A stretch of DNA of 64,000 nucleotides, taken from the NCBI RefSeq assembly GCF_003094615.1, contig NZ_QDKO01000041.1:17255-81254 (forward strand). Direction: 5' to 3'. Shown piece after piece: positions 56,673-64,000 of the stretch. Numbering within the stretch: the stretch's first letter is position 1; each line of letters begins with the position of its first letter. The stretch comes from Caulobacter radicis (GTDB lineage: Bacteria > Pseudomonadota > Alphaproteobacteria > Caulobacterales > Caulobacteraceae). Under the pieces are notes generated by a model. The model was given only the letters and a program-made list of their open reading frames with translations. It ran no database searches and was not told the DNA's origin. A program made the position numbers and the translations under genes.

Positions 56673-58106
56673 ATGACCCGCGCAACAAAGACCCTCTACG
56701 ACAAGATCTGGGACGCCCACGTCGTCAACGAAACCGACGGCGAGGCCATCCTCTACATCGACCTGCACCTGATCCACGAGGTGACGACGCCGCAGGCCTT
56801 CGCCGGCCTTCGCGCCGCGCGTCGCCCCGTGCGCCGGCCCGACCGCACGCTCGCCGTGGCCGATCACAACGTGCCGACCGAGAACCAGGCCGCCGGCGTC
56901 GACGCCGTGGCGGACGAGGAGGCGCGCCTCCAGCTCCAGACGCTGGGTCGCAACGTCGCCGACAACGGGATCGAGTATTTCCCGATGGGCGACATCCGCA
57001 ACGGCATCGTCCACGTGGTGGGTCCCGAGCAGGGCCGCACCCAGCCGGGCATGACCATTGTCTGCGGCGACAGCCACACCTCGACCCACGGCGCCTTCGG
57101 GGCCCTGGCCCACGGCATCGGCACCTCGGAAGTCGAGCACGTGCTGGCCACCCAGACCCTGCGCCAGAAGAAGGCCAAGAACATGCTGGTCCGCGTCGAC
57201 GGCCAGCTGGGTCCGGGCGTGACCGCCAAGGACATCGCCCTGGCGGTGATCGGCGAGATCGGCACGGCCGGCGGCACCGGCTACGTCATCGAATACGCCG
57301 GCGAGGCCGTGCGCGGCCTGACGATGGAGGGCCGCATGACCCTCTGCAACCTGACCATCGAGGGCGGCGCCAAGGCCGGCCTGGTCGCGCCGGACGAAAC
57401 CACCTTCGCCTATGTCCAGGGCAAGCCCGCCGCGCCGAAGGGCGCGGCCTGGGACATGGCCGTCAGCCACTGGAAGACCTTCTTCTCGGACGACGGCGCC
57501 GTCTTCGACCGCACCGTCGTCATCGACGGGGCCGCGCTCGTGCCGATGGTCACCTGGGGCACCTCCCCCGAGGACGTCGTGCCGATCACCGGCAACGTCC
57601 CCGAGCCGGAAAGCTTCGCCACCGCCGACAAGCGCGCCGCCGCTCACCGGGCCCTGGACTATATGGGCCTGACCGCCGGCCAGCCGATCTCGGAAGCCAA
57701 GATCGACCGCGTCTTCATCGGCTCGTGCACCAACAGCCGCATCGAGGACATGCGCGCCGCCGCCGCCGTGGTGCAGGAAGCCTTCCTGCACGGCCGCATG
57801 GTGGCGCCGCACGTCAAGGCGATGGTCGTGCCGGGCTCGGGCCTCGTCAAGGAACAGGCCGAGTCCGAAGGCCTGGACGCCATCTTCAAGGCCGCCGGCT
57901 TCGACTGGCGCGAGCCGGGCTGCTCGATGTGCCTGGGGATGAACCCCGACCGCCTGGAGCCGGGCGAGCGCTGCGCCTCGACCAGCAACCGCAACTTCGA
58001 GGGCCGCCAGGGCCGCGGCGGCCGCACGCACCTCGTCTCGCCCGCCATGGCGGCGGCGGCGGCGATCGCCGGTCACCTGGTCGACGTGCGAACCCTGCTG
58101 TCGTGA
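56673..58106 (+). CDS. leuC: 3-isopropylmalate dehydratase large subunit
   Basis: With LeuD it isomerises 2- to 3-isopropylmalate in leucine synthesis. The aconitase-type protein has [4Fe-4S] ligands in GSCTNSRIED and PGCSMCLGMNPD, and CGDSHTSTHGAFG. I used the ATG at 56673 (MTRATKTLYDKIWDAHVV, 477 residues). An ATG at 56661 in frame adds four residues. No strong ribosome binding site is seen at either. Two unknown genes lie between it and leuD. Confidence 0.95.
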   Translation: MTRATKTLYDKIWDAHVVNETDGEAILYIDLHLIHEVTTPQAFAGLRAARRPVRRPDRTLAVADHNVPTENQAAGVDAVADEEARLQLQTLGRNVADNGIEYFPMGDIRNGIVHVVGPEQGRTQPGMTIVCGDSHTSTHGAFGALAHGIGTSEVEHVLATQTLRQKKAKNMLVRVDGQLGPGVTAKDIALAVIGEIGTAGGTGYVIEYAGEAVRGLTMEGRMTLCNLTIEGGAKAGLVAPDETTFAYVQGKPAAPKGAAWDMAVSHWKTFFSDDGAVFDRTVVIDGAALVPMVTWGTSPEDVVPITGNVPEPESFATADKRAAAHRALDYMGLTAGQPISEAKIDRVFIGSCTNSRIEDMRAAAAVVQEAFLHGRMVAPHVKAMVVPGSGLVKEQAESEGLDAIFKAAGFDWREPGCSMCLGMNPDRLEPGERCASTSNRNFEGRQGRGGRTHLVSPAMAAAAAIAGHLVDVRTLLS

Positions 58107-58116
58107 TCGCCGGCCA

Positions 58117-59019
58117 ATGGCGTTGACGGGATCCTCGCTGGCTCTGCCGCTCGTCCTGCCCCGTCAGGCGCGGGTGGAGACGACGACCGACTTCGTCCGC
58201 GAGCGGCGCGAGCGGGGACGGCCGACGCAGCGCAATGGATTCCAGGCGCGCCACGAGAACCTCATCAGGGCGCGGGACGACGGCTACCGGGTCTCGCGCA
58301 GGACGCTGGCGTTCCGCGAAGTTTCCACCGATGCGGCGCCCAGCGGCGTTCGCGTCGCGATGGACGCGGCGTCCGCCTGCGACCTGAGCTACGTCGCCGA
58401 CCGTAACCTCACGCCCAAGAGCGTCGAGAACTGGCAGGGCGGCGTCTCCTCGGCGATCACCGCCCAGCTGGCGCAGGCCGGCAAGGCCGCGGGGCTGCGG
58501 GACGACGTGCTGGTCGCGCCGATGACGCTGTGGGCGCAGACCTCGGCCGCCGACGCCGTCCATGTCGTCCTCGCGGGCGAACTGCGCCTGGCCGCGCCGG
58601 TCGGAGCCGTGTTCGAGGATGGCGAGGCGATCGAGACCCAGGAGCCGGCGGCGTTCGCCTTCGGCGGCCATGCGGTCGCCGGCCGGACCGTGCTTTCCCT
58701 GGAGCGCGTCGACGAGGCGCGCGGCGTCGCCGTGCTGAACTATCGGCGCGAGGCCGACCCGGCGTCGACGCAGGCGGCCATCGATGGGCTGGTCTGGGAG
58801 ATCAACCTGGCCGAGGCGCTCAAGCCCGAGGAGCGTGCGGCCCTGCAGTTCGAGGACACGATGGTCTGCCGCTACGAGGTCGACCTGAAGACCGGCCTTG
58901 CGACCAAGGCCGAGTGCGAGCGCACCACGCGCGAAACCGATTTTCCCTGGTACGAGGTCATCGCCGTCACCGAGCGCTGGTCCATCGTCCAGACGCTGAC
59001 GCCCGGAGACGGGTCATGA
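58117..59019 (+). CDS. Unknown protein inside the leu cluster, tandem paralog 1
   Basis: I do not recognise this 300-residue protein. It starts at the ATG at 58117 and may carry a short export signal (MALTGSSLALPLVLP), which is weak. It ends with a cysteine-containing motif CRYEVDLKTGLATKAECER. The downstream gene is a paralog sharing LERVDEARGVAVL, LKTGL-x-T-x-AEC and the final W-x-I-x-Q. It begins ten bases after leuC and overlaps the next gene by four bases (ATGA), so it is inside the leu transcription unit. Its predicted secretion would be unexpected for a leucine enzyme. Confidence 0.65.
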   Translation: MALTGSSLALPLVLPRQARVETTTDFVRERRERGRPTQRNGFQARHENLIRARDDGYRVSRRTLAFREVSTDAAPSGVRVAMDAASACDLSYVADRNLTPKSVENWQGGVSSAITAQLAQAGKAAGLRDDVLVAPMTLWAQTSAADAVHVVLAGELRLAAPVGAVFEDGEAIETQEPAAFAFGGHAVAGRTVLSLERVDEARGVAVLNYRREADPASTQAAIDGLVWEINLAEALKPEERAALQFEDTMVCRYEVDLKTGLATKAECERTTRETDFPWYEVIAVTERWSIVQTLTPGDGS

Positions 59020-59924
59020 GCGCGGTCGTCGCCCTGGCGATGCTGGCCTCGACCTTCTCGGCGCCGCTGAACCTGCCCCCGTCGGCGCGGGTGGAGGTGA
59101 CCGTCGAGCAGTCGAGCCAGGAGCCGCGCATCATGCTCGAGAACGACGGCGGGCAGGGCTACGACCAGACCTCGTCGTCGGCGCGCTACGAGAGCCTCAT
59201 CGAGCGCCAGGGCGAGGGCTACCGCGTCACGCGGACCTTGCTCGAGCGCAGGCCGCCGGACGGGACCTCACGGCTTCAGGCGGTGACGGACGCGCCGCCG
59301 CGCCTGGTCTATGCCGCCGACCGCGACCTCAAGCCGCTGCGCATCGAGGAGTGGTCCCGGTTCGTCAGCGACATGCGCGCGGCCCTGAAGGGCGCTGTCC
59401 GTAGCGACATGGACCGCCAGTACGTGGCCATGGCGACGTCGGCGCTGTCGAAGATGCCGCCGGAGGACGCCGCCCACGGCTTTCTGGAAGCCGAGATGGA
59501 GCTGGCCGCGCCGATCAACGCCGTGTTCGTCGGCGGCGCGCCGGTGACCAGCCAGGAGGTGTTTCCGTCCGCGTCGGGCCAGGACGTCAAGATCCCCGTC
59601 GTGCTGACGCTGGAGCGCGTGGACGAGGCGCGCGGCGTGGCCGTGCTGCGCCGGGTCCAGACGTTCGACGCCAAGGCCATGGACGCGCTGCTGGCCCAGG
59701 TCCAGGACGTCGTCAAGGAGAGGCTCGGCCCGACGCTCACCACGCCCGAAGAGGTCAAGGTGAAGGTCGAGAGCTCCGAGACCTGCCTCTACGAGATCGG
59801 CCTGAAGACGGGTTTGCCGACCCGGGCCGAGTGCGAGCATAAGACCGTGACGACGCCGCCGGCGCCCCACGAACCCACCACCCGTACCGATCGCTGGGTC
59901 ATCACCCAGATCCTGAAAAACTGA
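59016..59924 (+). CDS. Unknown secreted protein inside the leu cluster, tandem paralog 2
   Basis: The 302-residue paralog of the preceding gene has a clear signal peptide (MSAVVALAMLASTFSAPL). Common blocks: ARYESLIERQGEGYRV versus RHENLIRARDDGYRV; VYAADRDLKP versus YVADRNLTPK; LTLERVDEARGVAVL (almost identical DNA at 58699-58737 and 59609-59647); and CLYEIGLKTGLPTRAECEH. Two conserved Cys are likely to be paired. It overlaps the first paralog by four bases and precedes leuD by 14 bases. Family and function are unknown. Confidence 0.68.
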   Translation: MSAVVALAMLASTFSAPLNLPPSARVEVTVEQSSQEPRIMLENDGGQGYDQTSSSARYESLIERQGEGYRVTRTLLERRPPDGTSRLQAVTDAPPRLVYAADRDLKPLRIEEWSRFVSDMRAALKGAVRSDMDRQYVAMATSALSKMPPEDAAHGFLEAEMELAAPINAVFVGGAPVTSQEVFPSASGQDVKIPVVLTLERVDEARGVAVLRRVQTFDAKAMDALLAQVQDVVKERLGPTLTTPEEVKVKVESSETCLYEIGLKTGLPTRAECEHKTVTTPPAPHEPTTRTDRWVITQILKN

Positions 59925-59938
59925 GGAGAGGCGCGAAG

Positions 59939-60547
59939 ATGCAAGCCTTCACCCGTCTCGACGGCCGCGCGGCGCCGCTGTCGCTGGCCAATATCGACAC
60001 CGACCAGATCATTCCCAAGCAGTTCCTCAAGACCGTCGAGCGCGAGGGCCTGGGCAAGGGCCTGTTCTTCGACTTCCGCTTCGATCCGGCCGGGAACGAG
60101 ATCGCCGACTTCGTGCTCAACCGCCCCGAATACAAGGGCTCGTCGGTGCTGATCGCCGGCGACAATTTCGGCTGCGGCTCCTCGCGCGAGCACGCCCCCT
60201 GGGCCCTGATGGACTTCGGGATCATGTGCGTGATCTCGACCAGCTTCGCCGACATCTTCAACAACAACTGCTTCAACAACGGCCTCTTGCCCGTGGTGCT
60301 GGCGGCCGACGAGGTCGCCGTCCTGATGGACGAGGCCAAGGGCGGCAACCACATGGTCAGCGTCGACCTGGAAGCCCAGACGGTGGTCTCGCCCTCGGGC
60401 AAGACCTTCAGCTTCCAGATCGATCCGGTGCGCAAGGCCAAGATGCTCAAAGGCCTGGACGCCATCGGCGAGACCCTGCAGCACGCCACCGACATCGACG
60501 TCTTCGAAAGCAAGCGCGCCATCGGCCAGCCCTGGCTGGAAAACTGA
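59939..60547 (+). CDS. leuD: 3-isopropylmalate dehydratase small subunit
   Basis: This is the swivel-domain partner of LeuC, 202 residues. It shows LANIDTDQIIPKQFLKT and the substrate-binding GDNFGCGSSREHAPWAL. The ATG at 59939 is preceded by GAGGAG (59922-59927). It is separated from leuC by two unknown paralogs. Confidence 0.96.
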   Translation: MQAFTRLDGRAAPLSLANIDTDQIIPKQFLKTVEREGLGKGLFFDFRFDPAGNEIADFVLNRPEYKGSSVLIAGDNFGCGSSREHAPWALMDFGIMCVISTSFADIFNNNCFNNGLLPVVLAADEVAVLMDEAKGGNHMVSVDLEAQTVVSPSGKTFSFQIDPVRKAKMLKGLDAIGETLQHATDIDVFESKRAIGQPWLEN

Positions 60548-60554
60548 GGCGCGC

Positions 60555-60676
60555 TCCCTCCCCCTTGATGGGGGAGGGCCGGGGTGGGGGTGACTGCGGC
60601 GGCTCGGTTCGCGCTACATCCTGACAGGCTTCCACCCCCATCCCCGACCCTTCCCCCATCGAGGGGGAAGGGGGAG
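60555..60676. repeat. Inverted pair of family B repeats within the leu cluster
   Basis: Copies at 60555-60594 and 60632-60676 face each other between leuD and the ABM gene. The right edge GAGGGGGAAGGGGGAG (60661-60676) lies eight bases from the next ATG and can serve as its ribosome binding site. Confidence 0.87.
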
Positions 60677-60684
60677 AACTCCAT

Positions 60685-60987
60685 ATGACCCTGATCCTCG
60701 CCGGTTCCATCCGCATCGCGCCCGAGCGCCTCGACGACCTACGTCCGCACCTGGCCGCCCAGATGGCCGGGACGCGCGGCGAGCCGGGCTGCCTGGACTA
60801 CGCGCTCACCGAGGATACGCTCGAGCCGGGGCTGATCCGGGTTTTCGAGCACTTCACCGACGAAGCGGCCTTGGCCTTCCACCGCGCTTCGCCGCATATG
60901 GCCGCGTGGCGCGCGGCCTGCGCAGAGCTTGGCGTATACGAGCGCCGCATGTCCTCCTTCGACGTTTCCGCCTATCGCGAGATCTGA
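60685..60987 (+). CDS. Antibiotic biosynthesis monooxygenase (ABM) domain protein
   Basis: The 100-residue protein is a single ABM/ferredoxin-like domain: LAGSIRIAPERLDDLRPHLAAQMAGTRGEPGCLDYAL, then LIRVFEHFTDEAALAFHRASPHM. The family includes quinol monooxygenases such as YgiN and also proteins with no known activity. It is encoded between leuD and leuB, one base before leuB, so it is translated with the leu genes; a link to leucine synthesis is not evident. Confidence 0.85.
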   Translation: MTLILAGSIRIAPERLDDLRPHLAAQMAGTRGEPGCLDYALTEDTLEPGLIRVFEHFTDEAALAFHRASPHMAAWRAACAELGVYERRMSSFDVSAYREI

Positions 60988-60988
60988 A

Positions 60989-62041
60989 ATGGCTACGCTT
61001 CTCCTGCTCCCCGGCGACGGCATCGGTCCGGAAGTCTGCGCGGAGGTGCGCCGCGTGGCGGCCGCCCTCGTGCCCAGCCTGGTGGTCGAGGAAGCCATCT
61101 ACGGCGGCGCCAGCTACGACGCCCACGGCACGCCGCTGACCGACGAGGTCCGTGATCGCGCCCTGGCCAGCGACGCGGTGCTGATGGGCGCCGTCGGCGG
61201 TCCCAAGTGGGCGGACGCCCCGCGCCACCTGCGCCCGGAAGCCGGCCTGCTGAACCTGCGCAAGGCGATGAACGTCTACGCCAACCTGCGCCCGGCCTAC
61301 TGCTTCGAGGCCCTGGCCGGCGCCTCCAGCCTGAAGACCGAGCTGGTCTCGGGCCTGGACATCATGTTCGTGCGCGAGCTGGTCGGCGGCGTCTATTTCG
61401 GCGAGCCGCGCGGCATCGACGTGCTGCCCGACGGCCAGAAGAAGGGCTACGACACCGCCCTCTACACCACCAGCGAGATCGAGCGCGCCGGGCGCGTGGC
61501 CTTCGAGCTGGCCCGCGGCCGCAAGAACAAGGTCCACTCGGCCGAGAAGTCGAACGTCATGGAATCGGGCCTGCTGTGGAAGCAGGTGATCACCGACCTG
61601 CACGCTCGCGAGTATCCGGACGTCGAGCTGGAGCACATCCTGGCCGACAACTGCGCCATGCAGCTGGTGCGCGCCCCCAAGCAGTTCGACGTCATCGTCA
61701 CCGACAACCTGTTCGGCGACATCCTGTCGGACGCGGCGGCCATGCTGACCGGCTCGCTGGGCATGCTGCCCTCGGCCGCCATCGGCGATCCCAACAAGCC
61801 GGGCCTTTACGAGCCGATCCACGGCTCGGCCCCCGACATCGCCGGCAAGGGCCTCGCCAATCCGCTGGCCGCCATCCTGTCGTTCGAGATGGCCCTGCGC
61901 TGGTCTCTGAAGGAAGTCGAAGCCGCCGATCGCCTGCTGGCCGCGGTCAAGGGCGCCCTCGATTCGGGTGCGCGCACCCGTGATCTGGGAGGTGAACTGT
62001 CTACTGTTCAGATGGGTGATGCGGTATTGTGTCGCATCTGA
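60989..62041 (+). CDS. leuB: 3-isopropylmalate dehydrogenase
   Basis: It oxidatively decarboxylates 3-isopropylmalate with NAD. The 350-residue protein has LLPGDGIGPEVCAEV at the N terminus, the substrate region ANLRPAYCFEAL, and the NAD-binding GSLGMLPSAAIGD ... GLYEPIHGSAPDIAGKGLANP. The ATG at 60989 begins one base after the ABM stop. It is the last gene of the cluster before a terminator. Confidence 0.96.
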   Translation: MATLLLLPGDGIGPEVCAEVRRVAAALVPSLVVEEAIYGGASYDAHGTPLTDEVRDRALASDAVLMGAVGGPKWADAPRHLRPEAGLLNLRKAMNVYANLRPAYCFEALAGASSLKTELVSGLDIMFVRELVGGVYFGEPRGIDVLPDGQKKGYDTALYTTSEIERAGRVAFELARGRKNKVHSAEKSNVMESGLLWKQVITDLHAREYPDVELEHILADNCAMQLVRAPKQFDVIVTDNLFGDILSDAAAMLTGSLGMLPSAAIGDPNKPGLYEPIHGSAPDIAGKGLANPLAAILSFEMALRWSLKEVEAADRLLAAVKGALDSGARTRDLGGELSTVQMGDAVLCRI

Positions 62042-62052
62042 ATAAGTAGAAT

Positions 62053-62075
62053 AGCGCCGTTATTTCGGCGTTTTA
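62053..62075 (+). terminator. Terminator after leuB
   Basis: CGCCG pairs with CGGCG across TTATTT, followed by TTTTAC. It lies 12 bases after the leuB stop. Confidence 0.7.
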
Positions 62076-62143
62076 CAATTTCTGCTTAAGTTTTTTCGCC
62101 CAGTTCCTGCACTCATCAAATGATAAGTCGGGACCTGGGCGAA

Positions 62144-64000
62144 ATGCGTTTCAACGACCTGAAGATATCGGCGAAGCTGGGGATCGCGTTCAGCGCCCTG
62201 ATCATCGCCTTCGTGGTGTCCTCGGCGGTGGTGTTCACCAGCCTGCAGCGCATCGAGGAAGCCTCGGTCTCCAACCAGCGCAGTCTCTCCCTGGCCACCG
62301 AGGCCGAGGTGATGATGACCCTGGTGCTCGAGCAGCAGAACGCCCTGCGCGCCTACGCCCTGCTCGGCGACGCCGACTTCGCCAAGACCTACACGGAAAG
62401 CGTCGACCAGTTCGACAAGGCCCTCGACGCCTTCGAGGGCAAGACCACGGTTCCCGAACAGAAGGCCCGCATCCAGCGCCTGCGCGGCGCGATGGGCGAG
62501 TGGCGCAAGACCATCGCCGAGCCGGCCCAGGCCGCCATGGCCAACGACCCGGTCATGGGCCGCATCGCCGCCGGCGAGCTGATGGGCCGCAAGAGCCTCA
62601 ACGACATCCGCGCCATCCAGGACGAGCTGACGGCCGCCGCCAGCGAGCGCGTCGCCCTGCGCGCCAAGGAAATGAAGCAGGCCATGGACATGGCCATCCT
62701 GTCGCTGGTGATCGGCGGCGTCGCCGCCCTGGTCATCGCCGGCCTGATGGGCTGGATGCTGTCGGGCACCATCGGCGCCTCGGTCGCCGCCATGACCGCC
62801 GCCATGCGCCGCCTGGCCTCGGGCGACAACACCATCGAGGTCCCCGCCGTCGGCCGCAAGGACGAGGTCGGCCAGATGGCCCAGGCCGTGCTGAGCTTCA
62901 AGGACGCCGCCATCCACAAGCTGCGCCTGGAAGACGAGGCCGTCGAGCAGCGCCGCCTGACCGAGGCCGAGCGCGCCCGCGTCGAGGCCGACAAGGCCCG
63001 CAAGGCCCAGGAAGACGCCGTCGCCGTGTCGGCCCTGGCCGAGGCCCTCGGCCACCTGTCGAACGGCGACCTGACCTTCCGCATCACCGCCGCCTTCGCC
63101 CCCGACGCCGAGCAGCTGAAGACCGACTTCAACGCCGCCGCCGCCCGCCTGGAAGAGGCCATGCGCGGCATCAACGGCGCCGCCGGCGGCATCCGCGCCG
63201 GTTCGGAAGAGATCGCCCAGGCCTCCGACGACCTGTCGCGTCGCACCGAGCAGCAGGCCGCCAGCCTGGAAGAGACCGCCGCGGCCCTCGACCAGATCAC
63301 CGCCACGGTCCGCAAGACCGCCTCGGGCGCCAAGGAGGTCTCGAGCCTCGTGGCCGGCGCCCGCACCGGCGCCGAGCGCTCGGGCCGCATCGTCGACCAG
63401 GCGGTCGGCGCCATGGCCAGCATCGAGCAGTCCTCGGGCCAGATCGGCAACATCATCGGCGTGATCGACGAGATCGCCTTCCAGACCAACCTCCTGGCCC
63501 TCAACGCCGGCGTCGAAGCCGCCCGGGCCGGCGACGCCGGCAAGGGCTTCGCGGTCGTCGCGCAAGAAGTGCGGGCTCTCGCCCAGCGCTCGGCCGAAGC
63601 GGCCAAGGAGATCAAGGGCCTGATCTCGACCTCGACCCAGCAGGTCGAGGCCGGCGTCTCCCTGGTCGGCCAGACCGGCGAGGCCCTGCGCGCCATCGTC
63701 GACCAGGTGGCCAGCATCGACGCCCTGGTCGGCGAGATCGCCGCCAGCGCCCAGGAGCAGTCCACCGGCCTGCACCAGGTCAATGTCGCGGTGAACCAGA
63801 TGGACCAGGTCGTCCAGCAGAACGCCGCCATGGTCGAGGAAGCAACCGCCGCCACCCATTCGCTGAAGGGCGAAGCGGGCGAGCTGGCCGTGCAGGTCGG
63901 CCGCTTCAAGGTCGCCGGCGCCGCCATGGCCGCCTCGGCGCCCCGGGCCGCCACCCCGGCCTCGCGCCCGGCCGCCAGCCCCGCCCGCGCCGCCCAGGCC
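62144..64000 (+). CDS. Methyl-accepting chemotaxis protein (3' end outside the window)
   Basis: This is a transmembrane chemoreceptor that signals through CheW/CheA. In the 619 residues present: membrane helix 1 (about 12-34), a helical ligand-binding region to about 180, membrane helix 2 (about 183-206, ILSLVIGGVAALVIAGLMGWM), two HAMP-like segments (about 205-258 and 285-340), and a signalling domain. The conserved hairpin tip EIAFQTNLLALNAGVEAARAG lies near residue 443-463. It begins at the ATG at 62144 (MRFNDLKISAKLG); an ATG at 62120 in frame is an alternative. The Pro/Ala-rich tail continues past 64000. It resembles the Caulobacter McpA class; the ligand is unknown. Confidence 0.93.
   Translation, partial: MRFNDLKISAKLGIAFSALIIAFVVSSAVVFTSLQRIEEASVSNQRSLSLATEAEVMMTLVLEQQNALRAYALLGDADFAKTYTESVDQFDKALDAFEGKTTVPEQKARIQRLRGAMGEWRKTIAEPAQAAMANDPVMGRIAAGELMGRKSLNDIRAIQDELTAAASERVALRAKEMKQAMDMAILSLVIGGVAALVIAGLMGWMLSGTIGASVAAMTAAMRRLASGDNTIEVPAVGRKDEVGQMAQAVLSFKDAAIHKLRLEDEAVEQRRLTEAERARVEADKARKAQEDAVAVSALAEALGHLSNGDLTFRITAAFAPDAEQLKTDFNAAAARLEEAMRGINGAAGGIRAGSEEIAQASDDLSRRTEQQAASLEETAAALDQITATVRKTASGAKEVSSLVAGARTGAERSGRIVDQAVGAMASIEQSSGQIGNIIGVIDEIAFQTNLLALNAGVEAARAGDAGKGFAVVAQEVRALAQRSAEAAKEIKGLISTSTQQVEAGVSLVGQTGEALRAIVDQVASIDALVGEIAASAQEQSTGLHQVNVAVNQMDQVVQQNAAMVEEATAATHSLKGEAGELAVQVGRFKVAGAAMAASAPRAATPASRPAASPARAAQA

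Noticed and set aside
1506..60676. CRISPR array
   Set aside because: The repeats are dispersed, palindromic, in inverted pairs and lack regular spacers or cas genes.
1..64000. tRNA or rRNA genes, prophage, insertion sequence or transposase
   Set aside because: No tRNA-like T-arm sequence, rRNA segment, integrase, terminase or transposase motif was seen.

Overview
The window looks like chromosome of an alphaproteobacterium of the genus Caulobacter or a close relative (Caulobacteraceae). The DNA is very GC-rich, with GC-biased third codon positions. It carries the GANTC methyltransferase ccrM behind a CtrA-like box. It has the alphaproteobacterial operon orders ispH-thrB-rnhA, mutY-dciA-dsbA-smc, DUF1285-Nudix-cca and trmD-rplS, an F0 operon (atpI-B-E-F'-F) without the F1 genes, and a split glycine decarboxylase (gcvPA/gcvPB). 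I see no prophage, insertion sequence, CRISPR array, tRNA or rRNA.

Layout. 1-2.5 kb: the 5' end of dnaX, the 4.5S SRP RNA with its own promoter, nudC, a MAPEG protein and a small secreted protein. 2.5-7.9 kb: rnhA/thrB/ispH leftward; a secreted protein and argS rightward. 8-16.3 kb: a GH28 pectinase, mutY, then dciA-like, two thiol oxidoreductases and smc. 16.3-21.7 kb: a TauE-type permease, a DUF6481 protein, the F0 ATP synthase operon and two PGPGW membrane proteins. 21.7-28.5 kb: the glycine cleavage operon (gcvT-H-PA-PB, leftward) under a tandem glycine riboswitch, then ccrM and a small membrane gene. 28.6-36.1 kb: a mixed accessory stretch (DHFR-like, Old Yellow Enzyme plus divergent LysR, methyltransferase, SDR, TfoX-like plus GNAT, MFS, GNAT). 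36.3-45.2 kb: DUF1285, a CoA-type Nudix hydrolase, the CCA enzyme, a 1348-residue predicted beta-helix membrane protein, and an SLC13/TrkA-C transporter. 45.2-49.8 kb: two cold-shock-domain proteins (one degenerate), a second DUF6481 protein, small proteins, etfBA and a frameshifted DUF559 gene. 49.9-55.7 kb: hemF, a trypsin-like protease, a DUF350 protein, rlmN, trmD and rplS. 55.7-64 kb: a probable structured RNA upstream of leuC, two tandem unknown paralogs between leuC and leuD, leuD, an ABM-domain protein, leuB, and a chemotaxis receptor that runs off the window.

A second layer is a set of at least six families of dispersed intergenic repeats, mostly placed as inverted pairs at gene 3' ends. 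They abut stop codons and sometimes encode the stop codon, and one pair encloses another family.

The items most worth following up are: the giant repeat-rich membrane protein at 39252-43298 and its transporter neighbour; the candidate ncRNA upstream of leuC; the duplicated genes inside the leu cluster; the divergent TfoX-like/GNAT pair whose start codons overlap in CATG; the one-base frameshift in the DUF559 gene; and the repeat network.
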